The notes: a model not told the origin generated them from the letters alone. DNA of 64,000 nt from Bacillota bacterium (GCA_023412215.1 JAEYNX010000003.1:124001-188000), one strand, 5' to 3'. Numbered from the stretch's first letter, positions 8,684 through 16,817 are shown. Numbers and translations are program-made.

Positions 8684-8698
8684 TGCAAATGATTTGCA
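8684..8698 (+). promoter_or_regulatory. Fur-family (Zur) operator, 7-1-7 palindrome
   Basis: TGCAAAT-G-ATTTGCA is a perfect 7-1-7 inverted repeat, the geometry bound by Fur-family dimers. It starts 5 nt after the -10 box and so covers the transcription start. A further TTTGCAA half-site lies at 8698-8704. Placement in front of znuA points to zinc-responsive repression by Zur; the regulator gene is not in the window. Confidence 0.7.
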
Positions 8699-8728
8699 TT
8701 TGCAATCGCGATTTTTGGAGGCTTCAAT

Positions 8729-9685
8729 ATGAAACATAAAATCGTTCTTTCGCTCGCGGTGACAGTAATCCTTTCGCTTTTCGCGGGCTGTGCGGCGCAG
8801 GGCAATGCGGCAGACCAGCCGCTTTCCGTTGCCGGAGACGGTGATAAGCTTACGGTTTACGCCAGCTTTTATCAGATGGCCGACTTCGCCGAAAAGATAG
8901 GCGGCGATAAGGTTGCCCTTACCACCCTTGTTCCCGCCGGCACCGAGCCGCACGACTGGGAACCCGCGGCTGCCGACCTCGCCGGTCTTGAAAAGGCGGA
9001 TGTGCTTGTATACAACGGCGCGGGCATGGAGCATTGGGTAGAGCAGGTATTAAGCTCCGTATCCAATAAAGAGCTGCTAGCCGTGGAAGCCGCGCGGGGT
9101 ATCTCTCTGCTGCCGGGCGTGCACGAAGAGGACGAAGAGGCTGAGAGCGGGGAAGCCGAGGCGGCATACGACCCGCATGTGTGGTTAAGCCCCAAGAACG
9201 CAAAGGCAATGCTTAATAACATCAAAGACGCCCTTGCGCAGGCCGACCCGGACAATAAGGCCTATTACCAAGAGAACTGTGACCGCTTTACAGCGGAGCT
9301 GGATAAACTGGACAAGGAGTTTTCCGACACCCTTGCACCGCTGCCCAACAAGGATGTCGTGGTGGCGCATCAGGCGTTTGGCTACCTTTGCGCCGAGTAT
9401 GGCCTCAATCAGGTCGCCATCGAGGGCCTGTCGCCCGATTCCGAGCCCGACCCCGCCAGAATGGCGGAGATCATCGACTTTGTGAAACAAAATCAAGTGA
9501 AGGTTATCTTCTTTGAAGAGCTGGTAAGCCCCAAGGTTGCCCAAACGGTAGCGGACGCCACAGGCGCATCCACGGATGTGCTCAACCCGCTGGAGGGCCT
9601 AACCGACGAGCAGCTTGCCGCAGGTGAGGATTACTTCTCGATCATGCGTAAAAATCTGCAGGCGCTTCAATCGGCGCTGCAATAA
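8729..9685 (+). CDS. znuA: Zinc ABC transporter substrate-binding lipoprotein (ZnuA/AdcA type)
   Basis: 318 residues. A signal peptide ends in the lipobox LFAGC, so the mature protein is lipid-anchored outside the membrane. Cluster A-I ligands are visible: H in GTEPHDWEP, H in YDPHVWLSP and H in VVAHQAFGYL, with a late Asp/Glu in FFEELVSPK. A short acidic loop (HEEDEEAESGEAEAA) stands where many ZnuA proteins have a His-rich loop. The metal (zinc rather than manganese) is inferred from the Zur-like operator and the ligand pattern. First gene of a znuA-znuC-znuB operon. Confidence 0.92.
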   Translation: MKHKIVLSLAVTVILSLFAGCAAQGNAADQPLSVAGDGDKLTVYASFYQMADFAEKIGGDKVALTTLVPAGTEPHDWEPAAADLAGLEKADVLVYNGAGMEHWVEQVLSSVSNKELLAVEAARGISLLPGVHEEDEEAESGEAEAAYDPHVWLSPKNAKAMLNNIKDALAQADPDNKAYYQENCDRFTAELDKLDKEFSDTLAPLPNKDVVVAHQAFGYLCAEYGLNQVAIEGLSPDSEPDPARMAEIIDFVKQNQVKVIFFEELVSPKVAQTVADATGASTDVLNPLEGLTDEQLAAGEDYFSIMRKNLQALQSALQ

Positions 9686-9712
9686 TTTAGCCATCTAACG
9701 GGATGTGTTTAC

Positions 9713-10483
9713 ATGCAAAAGATCATCGAGGTTGAAAATTTAAGCTTTGGTTATTCCGGGGCGCCGATATTAAACAATATCGGCTTTTCGGTGTTTGAGG
9801 GGGATTTTGCGGCGGTAATCGGCTCAAACGGCGCGGGCAAAAGCACGCTGCTCAAACTGCTGCTCGGCGAGCTTTCCCCCGTAAAAGGGAATATCCGCCT
9901 GTTGGGGGAGGATGTGCGCCGCTTTAGAGCTTGGCCGAAAATCGGCTATGTGCCGCAGAATGCCGCGACGAATGCCGCAGGCTTCCCCGCCACCGCGGAG
10001 GAGATTGTGAGCGCCAACCTGTATTCGCAGATCGGCCTGTTAAGGCCCATCCGTAAAGAGCATGTGCTGAGGGCCAAAGAGGCACTCGCGCTGGTGGGGA
10101 TGCAGGACCACGCCCAAAGCCTGATCGGCAACCTCTCGGGCGGGCAGCAGCAGCGTGTGATGCTGGCAAGGGTGCTGGTGAACAATCCCGCCGTCATGCT
10201 GCTGGACGAGCCGACAACAGGGGTGGATGCCGCCGCCGCCCAGTCACTCTACAGGCTGCTTGCAGGGCTTAACCATGAAACCGGAATCACCATCATGATG
10301 GTGACACACGATATCGCCTCCGCGGCGGGGTACGTCACGCGTACCCTCTGCTTGGAGCAGGGCTCGGTGGTGGAGCTTGACCGGGGGCAATTAGAGCATG
10401 AACTTTCACACAAGCACAAGCATCCGCGGTGCAATTTGACGGTAGCGGGGGAGGAGGGCAGCAATGGAGATCTTTCAATATGA
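9713..10483 (+). CDS. znuC: Zinc ABC transporter ATP-binding protein
   Basis: 256 residues. Walker A GSNGAGKST, Q-loop GYVPQNA, signature LSGGQQQRV, Walker B VMLLDEPT and switch histidine in MMVTHD. The C-terminal tail is histidine-rich (LEHELSHKHKHPRC), a feature seen in some zinc transporter ATPases and a possible metal sensor. It begins 27 nt after znuA and its end overlaps znuB by 20 nt. Confidence 0.93.
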   Translation: MQKIIEVENLSFGYSGAPILNNIGFSVFEGDFAAVIGSNGAGKSTLLKLLLGELSPVKGNIRLLGEDVRRFRAWPKIGYVPQNAATNAAGFPATAEEIVSANLYSQIGLLRPIRKEHVLRAKEALALVGMQDHAQSLIGNLSGGQQQRVMLARVLVNNPAVMLLDEPTTGVDAAAAQSLYRLLAGLNHETGITIMMVTHDIASAAGYVTRTLCLEQGSVVELDRGQLEHELSHKHKHPRCNLTVAGEEGSNGDLSI

Positions 10484-11288
10484 CTTCATGCGCAAGGCGT
10501 TTATTGTAGGCATCCTGCTCGCTGTCATTATCCCCTGCATCGGTATCATCGTGGTGCTCAAGCGCCTTTCGATGATCGGCGACGCGCTGTCGCACAGCTC
10601 GCTTGCGGGTGTGGCCGCGGGGCTTGTGATGGGTATCAACCCCGTGCTGGGCGCGGTGGCTGCCTGTGTGGCGGCGGCGCTGGGCATCGAGGCCATACGC
10701 AAAAAGATACCCAAATTTTCCGAGATGTCGATTGCCATCATCATGTCGGCGGGCATCGGCCTGGCGGGCGTGCTGTCCGGCTTTGTCAAGAACGCCGCCA
10801 ACTTCAACAGCTTTCTGTTCGGCAGCATCGTCGCCATCAGCGACTTTGAGCTCATCTTGGTGGTGGTGATCAGCTGCGCGGTGCTGCTCGCGTTTTTGCT
10901 GCTTTATAAGGAGCTGTTCTATGTCGCCTTTGACGAGCGCGCGGCACGGTTGGCCGGTGTACCGGTAAAGATTATCAACTTTATCTTTACCATCCTTACG
11001 GCCATCACCGTTTCGGTGGCGGCGCGCACGGTGGGCGCCCTAATTGTGTCGTCGATGATGGTGGTACCCGTTGCGTGCGCCATGCAGTTCGGCAAAAGCT
11101 ATCGGCAGACGGTGCTTTACTCCGTGGGGTTTGCGGTCGGCTTTACTCTGGTGGGCCTGTTCGTTTCGTACTACGCAAGGCTTCGCCCGGGCGCGACCAT
11201 CGTGCTGGCCGGCGTCGCCTGCCTGCTGCTGATACTCTTTATTAAATGGCTCATAAACCTTTTTACGGTGCAGGCCCGCAAATCATAA
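10464..11288 (+). CDS. znuB: Zinc ABC transporter permease
   Basis: 274-residue ABC-3 family permease with about eight hydrophobic segments. Seen: the LSMIGDALSHSSLAGVAAG loop typical of the family, FLFGSIVAI, and RTVGALIVSSMMVVPVACA. It forms the membrane channel for ZnuA/ZnuC. Start codon lies inside the znuC end, preceded by GGAGGAGGG. A strong terminator follows within 20 nt, which closes the operon. Confidence 0.93.
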   Translation: MEIFQYDFMRKAFIVGILLAVIIPCIGIIVVLKRLSMIGDALSHSSLAGVAAGLVMGINPVLGAVAACVAAALGIEAIRKKIPKFSEMSIAIIMSAGIGLAGVLSGFVKNAANFNSFLFGSIVAISDFELILVVVISCAVLLAFLLLYKELFYVAFDERAARLAGVPVKIINFIFTILTAITVSVAARTVGALIVSSMMVVPVACAMQFGKSYRQTVLYSVGFAVGFTLVGLFVSYYARLRPGATIVLAGVACLLLILFIKWLINLFTVQARKS

Positions 11289-11304
11289 TAAGTATCAAAT
11301 AAGC

Positions 11305-11345
11305 GGCAAGGCCCTCCAGTCGATGGAGGGCCTTGCCTATTTTAT
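11305..11345 (+). terminator. Terminator of the znu operon
   Basis: A 14-bp perfect GC-rich stem (GGCAAGGCCCTCCA, 5-nt loop, complement) followed by TATTTTAT. It could also serve sigK from the other strand. Confidence 0.88.
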
Positions 11346-11429
11346 AGAGTATTTGAGAATCTATCACCTAGATGGTAACGTTCACGGTTTCAATGAACAA
11401 GCTTTTTCGCCGTAACATGTGCATACCGG

Positions 11430-12116
11430 CTATCCGTCAAACCTGCGCCGCAGGGTTTGCAGCGCCTTCTTTTCAATGCGCGACACATACGAGCGGGAGA
11501 TTTTCAGCATGGCCGCCACCTCGCGCTGTGTGAGCGGGGCGCCCCCCGTGAGCCCGTAGCGCAAGCAGACGATCGTGCGTTCGCGCTCGTCGAGGAATTT
11601 GTTGATGAGCACATGCAGCTTCTCGGATTTCAGTTTAAGATCGATGTCCTCAAAGATGCTCTCGTCCTCGGCGACAATATCCATGAGTGTCAGGGCGTTA
11701 CCTTCCTTATCCGTGTCTATCGGGTCGCTGATATAGATGTCCTGCGCGGTCTTTTTGATGTTGCGGAAGTGCATGAGGATTTCGTTTTCTATGCAGCGCG
11801 CCGCATAGGTGGCAAACCGCGTGCCCTTGTCGCAGTCGAAGGTGGATACCGCCTTGATCAGCCCGATGGTGCCGATAGAGATCAAATCGTCCTGCTCCTT
11901 CTGATTGGAGTAGTATTTTTTAATGATGTGTGCCACCAGCCGCAGGTTGTGCTCAATCAGGCGGTTGCGTGCGGCAGGGTCGCCCTGCTTGATCAGTTCA
12001 AGGCACTCGCGTTCCTCTTTGGCGGAAAGGGGCTTGGGAAACGAACCGCCGGAGGTAACATGGAGCGCAAAGTATAACAGGTTCTCTATGGCAAACTGTA
12101 ACAGCGCCAGATACAT
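11430..12116 (-). CDS. sigK: Sporulation sigma factor SigK, uninterrupted
   Basis: 228 residues. The N-terminus (LALLQFAIENLLYFALHVTS) is the SigK pro-sequence region; then GGSFPKPLSAKEERECLE, NLRLVAHIIKKYY (region 2), DLISIGTIGLIKAVSTFD, and region 4 ending in LTQREVAAMLKISRSYVSRI. SigK directs late mother-cell transcription during spore coat formation. The gene is one continuous reading frame, so it is not split by a skin-type excision element as in B. subtilis or C. difficile. A CATATACT sequence about 75 nt upstream resembles the SigE -10 consensus; its -35 partner is not clear. Confidence 0.94.
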   Translation of the reverse strand: MYLALLQFAIENLLYFALHVTSGGSFPKPLSAKEERECLELIKQGDPAARNRLIEHNLRLVAHIIKKYYSNQKEQDDLISIGTIGLIKAVSTFDCDKGTRFATYAARCIENEILMHFRNIKKTAQDIYISDPIDTDKEGNALTLMDIVAEDESIFEDIDLKLKSEKLHVLINKFLDERERTIVCLRYGLTGGAPLTQREVAAMLKISRSYVSRIEKKALQTLRRRFDG

Positions 12117-12288
12117 TTCCCCACACCCCCGTTAAGTGTCATTTGTGGTGTACAACCGTGTGCCATAAGCCGTACTAAGAGTATATGTGCGCACGGACCG
12201 GAACTTGTTTGTCCTGCAAGGATTTTGAGGAAGCCGAGGCAGAACGGTGCAGGGGAGCAATGGCTATGATGTAAGTAAAAACTTCATA

Positions 12289-12325
12289 AGAGGCCGCGCG
12301 GAAACTCCACGCGGCCTCTTTGCTA
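12289..12325 (-). terminator. Terminator after the CPBP protease gene
   Basis: AGAGGCCGCG/CGCGGCCTCT stem of 10 bp around a 10-nt loop, just beyond the stop of the minus-strand CPBP gene. The 160 bp between it and sigK hold no gene that I can support. Confidence 0.75.
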
Positions 12326-12337
12326 GGAATGGTTCGT

Positions 12338-13192
12338 TTAATTTGTTATAGACTCAAGCGAAGCGATACCTTGCTTTGCTATGCCCTTATTAAAGAATAA
12401 CTCTTTATTCCTCATCACCACTGCGACGGCAATAACGGCCAAGACAGCGGTTTCAATGCACTTACTGATCTGATTCATATTCGTGGCCTCCTGCATGATA
12501 TTCACAAAGAAGTGGAATAGGATTGCAGCCAGAATACTGCCGCGGTTTTTTGCACACAGCCAGCTGAGAATAAACGCGAGCGGGATGGTGCTGATAATAA
12601 AGTTTACTCCAAACCAGATATTCTCTTGAAGGATGTTGTACTGGTAGGAGTCCGCAATTAAAAACAAAGGCAGGTGCCACAGAGACCAGATGATTGCAAA
12701 GATCCAGGTCGCGGTAAAAAGGCTGTACCTGCTTAAAAGGCTGTCCATTGCATAGCCCCGCCACCCGAATTCTTCAAAGAATGCCGTTAAGAACAGCACG
12801 GCCAAGGTGGGCATAGTTCCGAAAGAGAACGAGAATTTATCCGCGAGTTCCAGCTGGCTTATCGGCTGGCCAAGCAGGGCGGATATCAGTATCGAGGCCA
12901 CAACCGCAAAGGGCATGATCAAAACCATGGCAACGAAAGTGACCGGTTTTATCCGCTTAATACTCACTGCCTTGTTTACATAGTCCCTTTGAATGGGCTT
13001 GTTCTTTGAAGCGAAAATCATGATTATTGCAATAGTAGCGGGAGCAATAAGGCCCAGCGCCATAAATAGGATATACAGGCCTCCGTTCGCCGAAGTGAAG
13101 CTGAAATAAACCGAAACAAACCAGCTTGCCCAGGTAAAGAGAAAGGTAAGCCCAAAGTAGGCTATGGGTTTGTATTTGTATGCGTTCGTCAT
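12338..13192 (-). CDS. CPBP family intramembrane glutamic protease
   Basis: 284 residues, about eight membrane segments. The CPBP (Abi/CAAX) motifs are complete: FFEEFGWRGYAM (EExxxR), SLWHLPLF (FxxxH-like), and HFFVNI late in the protein. Family members are Rce1-like proteases; bacterial ones are linked to bacteriocin self-immunity, peptide processing or unknown roles. It lies 17 nt after a TetR regulator gene on the same strand and shares its operator, so expression is probably repressed until an effector binds. Confidence 0.87.
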   Translation of the reverse strand: MTNAYKYKPIAYFGLTFLFTWASWFVSVYFSFTSANGGLYILFMALGLIAPATIAIIMIFASKNKPIQRDYVNKAVSIKRIKPVTFVAMVLIMPFAVVASILISALLGQPISQLELADKFSFSFGTMPTLAVLFLTAFFEEFGWRGYAMDSLLSRYSLFTATWIFAIIWSLWHLPLFLIADSYQYNILQENIWFGVNFIISTIPLAFILSWLCAKNRGSILAAILFHFFVNIMQEATNMNQISKCIETAVLAVIAVAVVMRNKELFFNKGIAKQGIASLESITN

Positions 13193-13209
13193 TTATGAAA
13201 CACTCCTTG

Positions 13210-13845
13210 TCAATTTGTACTGAAAAACCCGGCGACATAGGTTAAGCTGCCTGGGGCAGCGCCCAAAATCCTCTCCATCATGTAAATCTGTGCCGCTATC
13301 TTCCGCTGTAGCTCCTCGGGCGCCCACTGGAACAAGCCCTCGTCAAACAAGAACTGGGTGGATACCAGCAAGCTTTCGATGCACTCTTTGGGGTAAGGGG
13401 TTGAAAACAGCCCCTCGGAGATACCCTGCTCCAGCACCCTTGTTAAAACGGGTGTAAGCTGCACAACACACTGTGTCAGGCTTCTTTGGTGCAGCTCGGC
13501 ATTGCCGCTTTGATGCATATGCTCTATCATCTCTTCCTTGTGCTCGCTCGAAAAGCTGTTAGCGAATATCTGTATCAGCTTTTCCTGTACAGACAGATTG
13601 GGGTTATCCGCAACGGCTTCGGCAGCCTGTATGGCGTTGGATGCCATGCGCACAACGATGGCGTCCATTACCTCGTCTTTGGACTTGAAATAGTAATAGA
13701 AGGTGCCTTTTGCGATCCCTATTTCATTTAGGATATCGTTAATGGTTGTTTTCTCATATCCTTTTGTAAAGAAGAGGGCTTCAGCCGTATCCAGTATCTC
13801 ATTTTTTCTTTCCAGCGGGTCTTTGATTGTTCTCAATGCGTTCAT
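13210..13845 (-). CDS. TetR/AcrR family transcriptional regulator
   Basis: 211 residues. The N-terminal HTH is clear: ILDTAEALFFTKGYEKTTIN, then DILNEIGIAKGTFYYYFKSK. The effector domain is not assignable. The annotated ATG abuts AAAGGA with no spacing, whereas the in-frame TTG at 13836 sits 9 nt from it, so translation may begin there (MRTIKDP). It is the first gene of a two-gene unit with the CPBP protease, and it lies behind its own palindromic operator, which implies autorepression. Confidence 0.9.
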   Translation of the reverse strand: MNALRTIKDPLERKNEILDTAEALFFTKGYEKTTINDILNEIGIAKGTFYYYFKSKDEVMDAIVVRMASNAIQAAEAVADNPNLSVQEKLIQIFANSFSSEHKEEMIEHMHQSGNAELHQRSLTQCVVQLTPVLTRVLEQGISEGLFSTPYPKECIESLLVSTQFLFDEGLFQWAPEELQRKIAAQIYMMERILGAAPGSLTYVAGFFSTN

Positions 13846-13854
13846 TCCTTTTAC

Positions 13855-13871
13855 AGACTGACGGTCGGTCT
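13855..13871 (-). promoter_or_regulatory. Palindromic operator for the TetR regulator
   Basis: AGACTGAC-G-GTCGGTCT on the plus strand, an 8-1-8 inverted repeat with one transition mismatch. It lies between the promoter's -10 box and the start codon, as is common for autoregulated TetR genes with GACYGAC-type operators. Confidence 0.75.
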
Positions 13872-13877
13872 ATAAGA

Positions 13878-13906
13878 ATAGTAGCATGATCTCCTGCCTC
13901 TGTCAA
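13878..13906 (-). promoter_or_regulatory. Promoter of the tetR-CPBP unit
   Basis: On the minus strand, TTGACA (13906-13901), 17 nt, TACTAT (13883-13878). The transcription start would fall inside the operator. Confidence 0.8.
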
Positions 13907-14045
13907 CAGTTAAATAAAAATTATATCCGGCTCAGGCAAAAACCACCTTTTCGTGGTCGTATGCCAATTCCACGCTGCGTAGACTTCAGTCCAAAGGCCG
14001 TGGCTTGCCCCTTCGGCGGTCCTGAGGTATGATGTTTTCAAGGAG

Positions 14046-14765
14046 ATGATTATAATCGATACCTACAAAATCGGTAAGAATATCGCGCAGCTTCGCAAGG
14101 CGCGGGGGCTTACGCAGCAGCAGCTGGCGGAAACCCTTGGGGTAACCAACAAAGCTGTTTCGAAGTGGGAGACTGGCGAGGGCCTGCCGGATATCAGTGT
14201 TCTTCCCGCGCTGGCCGCGGCGCTCCAAACGACAACGGATAGCCTTCTAAGTACGGGGGAGGCAAAAGTAGACGAAGAACGGCCTATTGAGGCATACATC
14301 CTGCAAAAGCGGCTTGCAAGCTACAAAATACACTGTCTCATTGCCGCGATGGCTTGCGTATTTGGTGTTCTGCTCGCGTGGGTGATATGGACGGAATCAC
14401 AGACTCCCTACGCAGTGGCCGTCGGCCTTATACTGCAGATTGCGGGGCTTATGTGGTACGAAGCCCGCCGTATCTCTATTAGCGCAGAGTTGTATGCTTA
14501 TAACAGCAAGGCCGAAAAGCACGTTGATAACCCGCTGCCGCGCAGGCGTTTCTACGCCCTGACGGTTTGGGTGTGGTCCATCCTCCCCATCTGGTGCATT
14601 TTCAGCGGGCGGTTTTATCCTATGTACCTGCCGCTTGTATTTTTACAGCGAATCTTGCCTAAAGAATTTCTTTACCATCTGGTATCGGTTACAATCTATG
14701 TGCTATTTTGTACGGCATTTTCCGTTTGTTTATCGCTACCTTGGAACCGTCGGAAGAAAAAATAG
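14046..14765 (+). CDS. XRE-type HTH regulator with a membrane domain
   Basis: 239 residues. Residues 8-62 are a Cro/CI HTH (IAQLRKARGLTQQQLAETLG, VTNKAVSKWETGEGLPD). A linker leads to four or more hydrophobic segments from about residue 94. This architecture is common in Clostridia as membrane-bound XRE regulators of unknown signal. AAGGAG directly abuts the ATG; ATT, ATA and ATC codons follow, so the true start may be a few codons later, at a non-standard codon with normal spacing. It is divergent from tetR and convergent with the 4Fe-4S gene. Confidence 0.82.
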   Translation: MIIIDTYKIGKNIAQLRKARGLTQQQLAETLGVTNKAVSKWETGEGLPDISVLPALAAALQTTTDSLLSTGEAKVDEERPIEAYILQKRLASYKIHCLIAAMACVFGVLLAWVIWTESQTPYAVAVGLILQIAGLMWYEARRISISAELYAYNSKAEKHVDNPLPRRRFYALTVWVWSILPIWCIFSGRFYPMYLPLVFLQRILPKEFLYHLVSVTIYVLFCTAFSVCLSLPWNRRKKK

Positions 14766-14806
14766 AAAAGCCCGAGGGGCTGTCCGGCAACAGACGGCCC
14801 CTCGGG
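14762..14806 (-). terminator. Terminator between the XRE gene and the 4Fe-4S gene
   Basis: CCCGAGGGGC/GCCCCTCGGG, 10-bp stem. The T-rich tract (CTTTTCTATTTTT) is on the minus-strand side, so it mainly terminates the redox cassette. Confidence 0.8.
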
Positions 14807-14810
14807 TTAC

Positions 14811-15677
14811 TCATGCGTGTTCCTTTGTTATTTGTTTTGCGCGAAAGCCGGATTGGATGGCGCCCGTAGGGCACGCCTCCTTGCACTTTCCGCAGTGGAT
14901 GCACTCAAGGCTGTTTACCTTGTGCATCACATCGATATTCATGCCGCAGGCTCTGGAACAGGCCCCGCAGGAGGTGCACTTGTTTTCATCTATACGGTAG
15001 CGGTAGAACGAAATGGGGTTGAACACCGAATAGATGGCGCCGAGCGGGCAGATGTATTTACAGAACGGGCGGTAGATGATCATCGATAAAAACACCGCCG
15101 CGCCAAGGAAGGCAAGCTTCCAGGTATACAGCCAGCCCAGCGCGTCCTGCAGCGGCTGGTTCAGCAGCACCAGGGGGATACCCCCCTCCAGTGTGCCCGC
15201 GGGGCAGAGCAGCTTACAGAAATACGGTGCGCCCTGCCCGATAATGTCTCGAGCAACGAGCGGCAGAAAGATGACAAAAACCGCAAGAATGACATATTTC
15301 AGCCATCGTAAGAGCTTATCGCCCTTAAAGGTTTTAATCTTTTTGGGGAAGGGGATTTTGTGCAGCAGGTCCTGTATCAGCCCGAACGGGCAGAGCCAGC
15401 CACAGATAAACCGGCCGCATATGGCACCCACCAGCATCAAAAAACCCGCGATGTAGTATGAAAACTTAAGCCCGCGGCTGCCGATAACCGCCTGCAGCGC
15501 GCCGATGGGGCAGGAGCCGATCGCTCCCGGGCAGGAGTAGCAGTTCAGCCCCGGCACACAGAGCTGCTTTAGGCTGCCTTTATAGATCTTGCCCTGCAAG
15601 AAGCCTATCGCGTAACTGTTGGTTGCGGCGGCCCAAACCGCCTGCACCCAGTGCCGGAAATGTTTGATTCTAGCCAA
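14811..15677 (-). CDS. 4Fe-4S polyferredoxin-like membrane protein (NapH/CcoG-like)
   Basis: 288 residues from a TTG start that overlaps the stop of the preceding CXXC gene; GGAG lies 10 nt upstream. Seen: an N-terminal cysteine cluster (LCVPGLNCYSCPGAIGSCPI), several membrane segments carrying CGWLCPFG and CKYICPLG motifs, and a C-terminal ferredoxin pair, CTSCGACSRACGM and CIHCGKCKEACP. Such proteins move electrons at the membrane, as NapH or CcoG do. Together with the CXXC protein and the TlpA lipoprotein it probably delivers reducing power to extracytoplasmic thiols; this role is inferred from gene order. Confidence 0.88.
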   Translation of the reverse strand: MARIKHFRHWVQAVWAAATNSYAIGFLQGKIYKGSLKQLCVPGLNCYSCPGAIGSCPIGALQAVIGSRGLKFSYYIAGFLMLVGAICGRFICGWLCPFGLIQDLLHKIPFPKKIKTFKGDKLLRWLKYVILAVFVIFLPLVARDIIGQGAPYFCKLLCPAGTLEGGIPLVLLNQPLQDALGWLYTWKLAFLGAAVFLSMIIYRPFCKYICPLGAIYSVFNPISFYRYRIDENKCTSCGACSRACGMNIDVMHKVNSLECIHCGKCKEACPTGAIQSGFRAKQITKEHA

Positions 15678-15816
15678 TGCCAATGCACTCCAGACAGATG
15701 TTGATCGCCTTTTCGAGTACGATGTTATGCTCGCCGCGCAGTACGCCGATGGCAATAAAGGCTATGCCAAGCAGTATTACGGCAAAGGTCAAAAGTCGGG
15801 TGGCTGCTTTTTTCAT
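15670..15816 (-). CDS. CD1871A-type small CXXC membrane protein
   Basis: 48 residues, read directly from the minus strand: MKKAATRLLTFAVILLGIAF, then IAIGVLRGEH, then NIVLEKAINICLECIGIG. One membrane helix (about 8-25) and a short tail ending in CLEC, four residues from the end. Small proteins with this helix-plus-C-terminal-CxxC design accompany 4Fe-4S membrane proteins and TlpA-like lipoproteins in clostridia. The stop TAG overlaps the TTG start of the 4Fe-4S gene. The CxxC is a likely redox relay between the membrane electron carrier and the lipoprotein thioredoxin. A ribosome site (GAGGTGACG) precedes the ATG. Confidence 0.82.
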   Translation of the reverse strand: MKKAATRLLTFAVILLGIAFIAIGVLRGEHNIVLEKAINICLECIGIG

Positions 15817-15858
15817 ATCGTCACCTCTACGCAAAGCGCAATCGCAATCAGATGTTTC

Positions 15859-15911
15859 TATACTAATTCCATATGAAAAGGGGATAAAATCCCCTTTTCA
15901 AACATGCTATT
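15859..15911. repeat. Palindromic intergenic repeat, copy F
   Basis: Begins TATACTAATTCCATATG and contains a perfect hairpin GAAAAGGGGATaaaATCCCCTTTTC (written in two halves: GAAAAGGGGAT and ATCCCCTTTTC). The right end (ATGCTATT reversed AATAGCAT) is a poor match. Lies between the TlpA gene stop and the CXXC gene. Confidence 0.55.
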
Positions 15912-15923
15912 CGTTTTTTAAAG

Positions 15924-16817
15924 TCAGCTTACGCGCGAAAGCATATCGTTTACGGTCTTCAGCCATGCGTCGGCGCTCTTAGAGCCGGTCACCTTGCCTA
16001 CGATATTGCCGTTCTGGTCTACGAAGAAGGTGGTGGGTACAAAGCTGATGTCGCTCATAAAGCTGTTTTTCAGCATCGAGCTGCTGGGGATGTACATCTT
16101 GTAGGTTGCGCCGGTTTTGCTTACAATCTCCTTCACCACGTCGGTCTTGCCTGCGCCGTCGGAGGCTACGCCGATAATGTTAACACCCTTGCTCTTCACC
16201 TGATTGTATACGCTGCTGATGGCGGGAATCTCTTCGATACAGGGGTTGCAGTAGGTTGCCCATACGTTGATCATGGTGAGCTTGTAGTTGCTTAAAATAC
16301 TCTGGTTCGCTGTGTTGCCGTTTAAATCGGTCATGCTGAAGCTGCCGATCGAGCCCTGATTGGAGGAGGGCTTGCTCGAGGGAGCGCTGCTTGCGGGCTT
16401 AGAGCTGCTAGCAGGCTTGGAGCTGCTGGTGGAGGGGGGTGTGCTGCTGCTCTTTACAGAGGAGGTATTCGCAGAGGAAGTATTCTTTGTGCCGGAAGAG
16501 CTGCCCGCTGCGGAGGAAGCGCTCTTTACAGCAGTGCCTGCGGCGCTGTTCTCAACGGCTGTTTTGTCGTCTTGATCGGCGGATGCGATTGCCGTACCGT
16601 TTTCCTGAGCGGCAACTGCGTCCTCGTTTACCTGCTCGTCAGTAGCGGCGGAGGAACTCTCAGCCGTGAGTGTTTCGTCTGCGGCCAGTGTGGCATTGTC
16701 GGAACTGCTTGTGTCGGCATTATCAATACCCTTCTTAGTCTCCGGTGCGTTGGAACAGCTGCTTAGGCTTAACAGCACCATCATTGTCGAAAGCAAAATA
16801 CATAAGTATTTTCTCAT
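15924..16817 (-). CDS. TlpA/ResA-like thioredoxin lipoprotein
   Basis: 297 residues. Signal peptide with lipobox LSLSSC; a long low-complexity Ser/Ala/Thr-rich linker covers about residues 25-150; the redoxin domain follows with NVWATYCNPCIEEIPAISSV (CxxC active site) and the cis-proline region FVPTTFFVDQNGNIVG. It is a membrane-tethered thiol-disulfide reductase outside the membrane. The linker would let the domain reach through the wall. It is first in a cassette with the CXXC protein and the 4Fe-4S protein. The ATG at 16817 has GAGG 9 nt upstream and is preferred over the in-frame start at 16832. Confidence 0.9.
   Translation of the reverse strand: MRKYLCILLSTMMVLLSLSSCSNAPETKKGIDNADTSSSDNATLAADETLTAESSSAATDEQVNEDAVAAQENGTAIASADQDDKTAVENSAAGTAVKSASSAAGSSSGTKNTSSANTSSVKSSSTPPSTSSSKPASSSKPASSAPSSKPSSNQGSIGSFSMTDLNGNTANQSILSNYKLTMINVWATYCNPCIEEIPAISSVYNQVKSKGVNIIGVASDGAGKTDVVKEIVSKTGATYKMYIPSSSMLKNSFMSDISFVPTTFFVDQNGNIVGKVTGSKSADAWLKTVNDMLSRVS

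Noticed and set aside
11457..12077. Open frame opposite sigK
   Set aside because: Mirror of sigK codon bias; sigK is unambiguous on the minus strand.
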